NCBI GenBank assembly: GCA_900465685.1 | Contig: UEGR01000009.1 | Span: forward strand, 65,703 to 129,702 | Direction of reading: 5' to 3' | DNA from: Hyphomicrobiales bacterium | Lineage (GTDB): Bacteria > Pseudomonadota > Alphaproteobacteria > Rhizobiales > Rhizobiaceae | Length of the DNA stretch: 64,000 nt | Part shown: positions 63,645-64,000 of the stretch, piece after piece | Position numbering within the stretch: the stretch's first letter is position 1 | Layout of the letters: every line of letters starts with the position of its first letter | Program-made: the position numbers and the translations under genes | Notes under the pieces: generated by a model | What the model saw: the letters and a program-made list of their open reading frames with translations, nothing else | The model's database searches: none | What the model was told of the DNA's origin: nothing

Positions 63645-64000
63645 CTAATCTTCGAATGCTTCAACCGCGTGTCGCCTTCCAAACAGGAAGGCATCGGCGA
63701 CGTGAGTGAGCGGAGCGAGATCGACATCCAAACGCCCCTCACCAATCAATTGCACAAAATGCTTGTAAAGGCGCTGATATTCACGGTCCGGCTCGGCCAT
63801 TTTTTCCCTGCCCGCAATGGTCAGGCGGCTGCCGCCATGGGTGAGCAGAAGCGTGCCCTTGTCGGTTTCAACACGAATGTCCCAGGTCTGCGGCCCGGTC
63901 TGACGCCAATCCAGTTCAAACGAAACCGGAATGCCGCTTTCCGTCTGGAATTTGAGGTCGGCAGCAATCGGCGCGGCGCGATTTTCCGGGAAATACAGAT
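63645..64000 (-). CDS. D-galactose 1-dehydrogenase, C-terminal part
   Basis: The last 117 codons of a minus-strand gene cut by the window end, stop codon TAG at 63645-63647. The piece has the beta-sheet pattern of the Gfo/Idh/MocA C-terminal domain (DLKFQTESGIPVSFELDWRQ) and ends FGRRHAVEAFED, as in D-galactose dehydrogenases of Rhizobiales and pseudomonads. It would oxidise galactose to galactonolactone, the first step before the dehydratase. The N-terminal NAD site is outside the window, so the call is provisional. Confidence 0.72.
   Translation of the reverse strand, partial: LYFPENRAAPIAADLKFQTESGIPVSFELDWRQTGPQTWDIRVETDKGTLLLTHGGSRLTIAGREKMAEPDREYQRLYKHFVQLIGEGRLDVDLAPLTHVADAFLFGRRHAVEAFED

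Overview
The window looks like a Brucellaceae chromosome (Brucella/Ochrobactrum group, Alphaproteobacteria, Rhizobiales), most likely an environmental or opportunistic member with a large catabolic repertoire. The evidence is the hutCF / hutIHGUD layout, the ChvE-GguAB sugar transporter beside an oxidative galactose route, an AIDA-type autotransporter, copies of the Rhizobiales intergenic repeat that starts GAGCATTTCCAGCAAAAGTGCG, and a Bru-RS-like palindrome. Most genes have Shine-Dalgarno sites of the GGAG/GAGG type and many neighbours overlap by ATGA. There is no rRNA, insertion sequence, CRISPR array, phage or origin; the one RNA gene seen is tRNA-Met(CAT).

Layout. 1-3.6 kb: an AbrB-type membrane protein, then an orphan sugar aminotransferase and a Gfo/Idh/MocA oxidoreductase. 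3.67-6.0 kb: tRNA-Met with a clear promoter, followed by two AT-richer genes, a GT4 glycosyltransferase and an unknown protein with a PIG-L-like N-terminus. 6-10.1 kb: a DUF2865 protein, a small HTH protein and an autotransporter with a long AT-rich upstream region. 10.1-13.9 kb: a GFA-type zinc protein, a truncated haemoglobin, then ornithine cyclodeaminase and arginase with a divergent Lrp-type regulator. 13.9-19.2 kb: old yellow enzyme NemA with its ArsR regulator, Tex, and an acyltransferase.

19.2-28.8 kb: an ABC importer, then genes of the lysine / pipecolate / 2-aminoadipate pathway (AmaA-type oxidase, LysR regulator, HglS, AmaB-type dehydrogenase). 28.9-34.1 kb: a small secreted Cys-rich peptide, PurU, and an amino-sugar operon (GntR regulator, NagB-II-like SIS protein, NagA, second SIS protein). 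34.1-38.1 kb: a YdeP-type molybdoenzyme with a translationally coupled small protein, and L-lactate dehydrogenase. 38.1-43.4 kb: amino-acid racemase and dehydrogenase (Lrp, Alr, DadA) and a beta-alanine-type transaminase with an XRE-cupin regulator.

43.5-54.6 kb: a complete five-step histidine-to-glutamate route (HutH, HutU, HutI, HutF, HutG) with HutC repressor, HutD and a three-gene NitT/TauT-type ABC importer. 54.6-55.5 kb: a D-amino-acid aminotransferase. 55.6-64 kb, all on the minus strand: galactose dehydrogenase (cut by the window end), an IlvD-type sugar-acid dehydratase, DgoK, DgoA, ChvE, GguA and GguB, which together import galactose and convert it to pyruvate plus glyceraldehyde-3-phosphate.

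Overall this is a nutrient-scavenging region for amino acids (histidine, arginine/ornithine, lysine, D-amino acids, beta-alanine), amino sugars, lactate and galactose, with most modules carrying their own local regulator. The least explained parts are the glycan-like genes next to tRNA-Met, the unknown protein at 5243-6004, the 145-bp palindrome between two convergent genes, the repeat-filled spacer between arsR and nemA, and the small Cys-rich secreted peptide.
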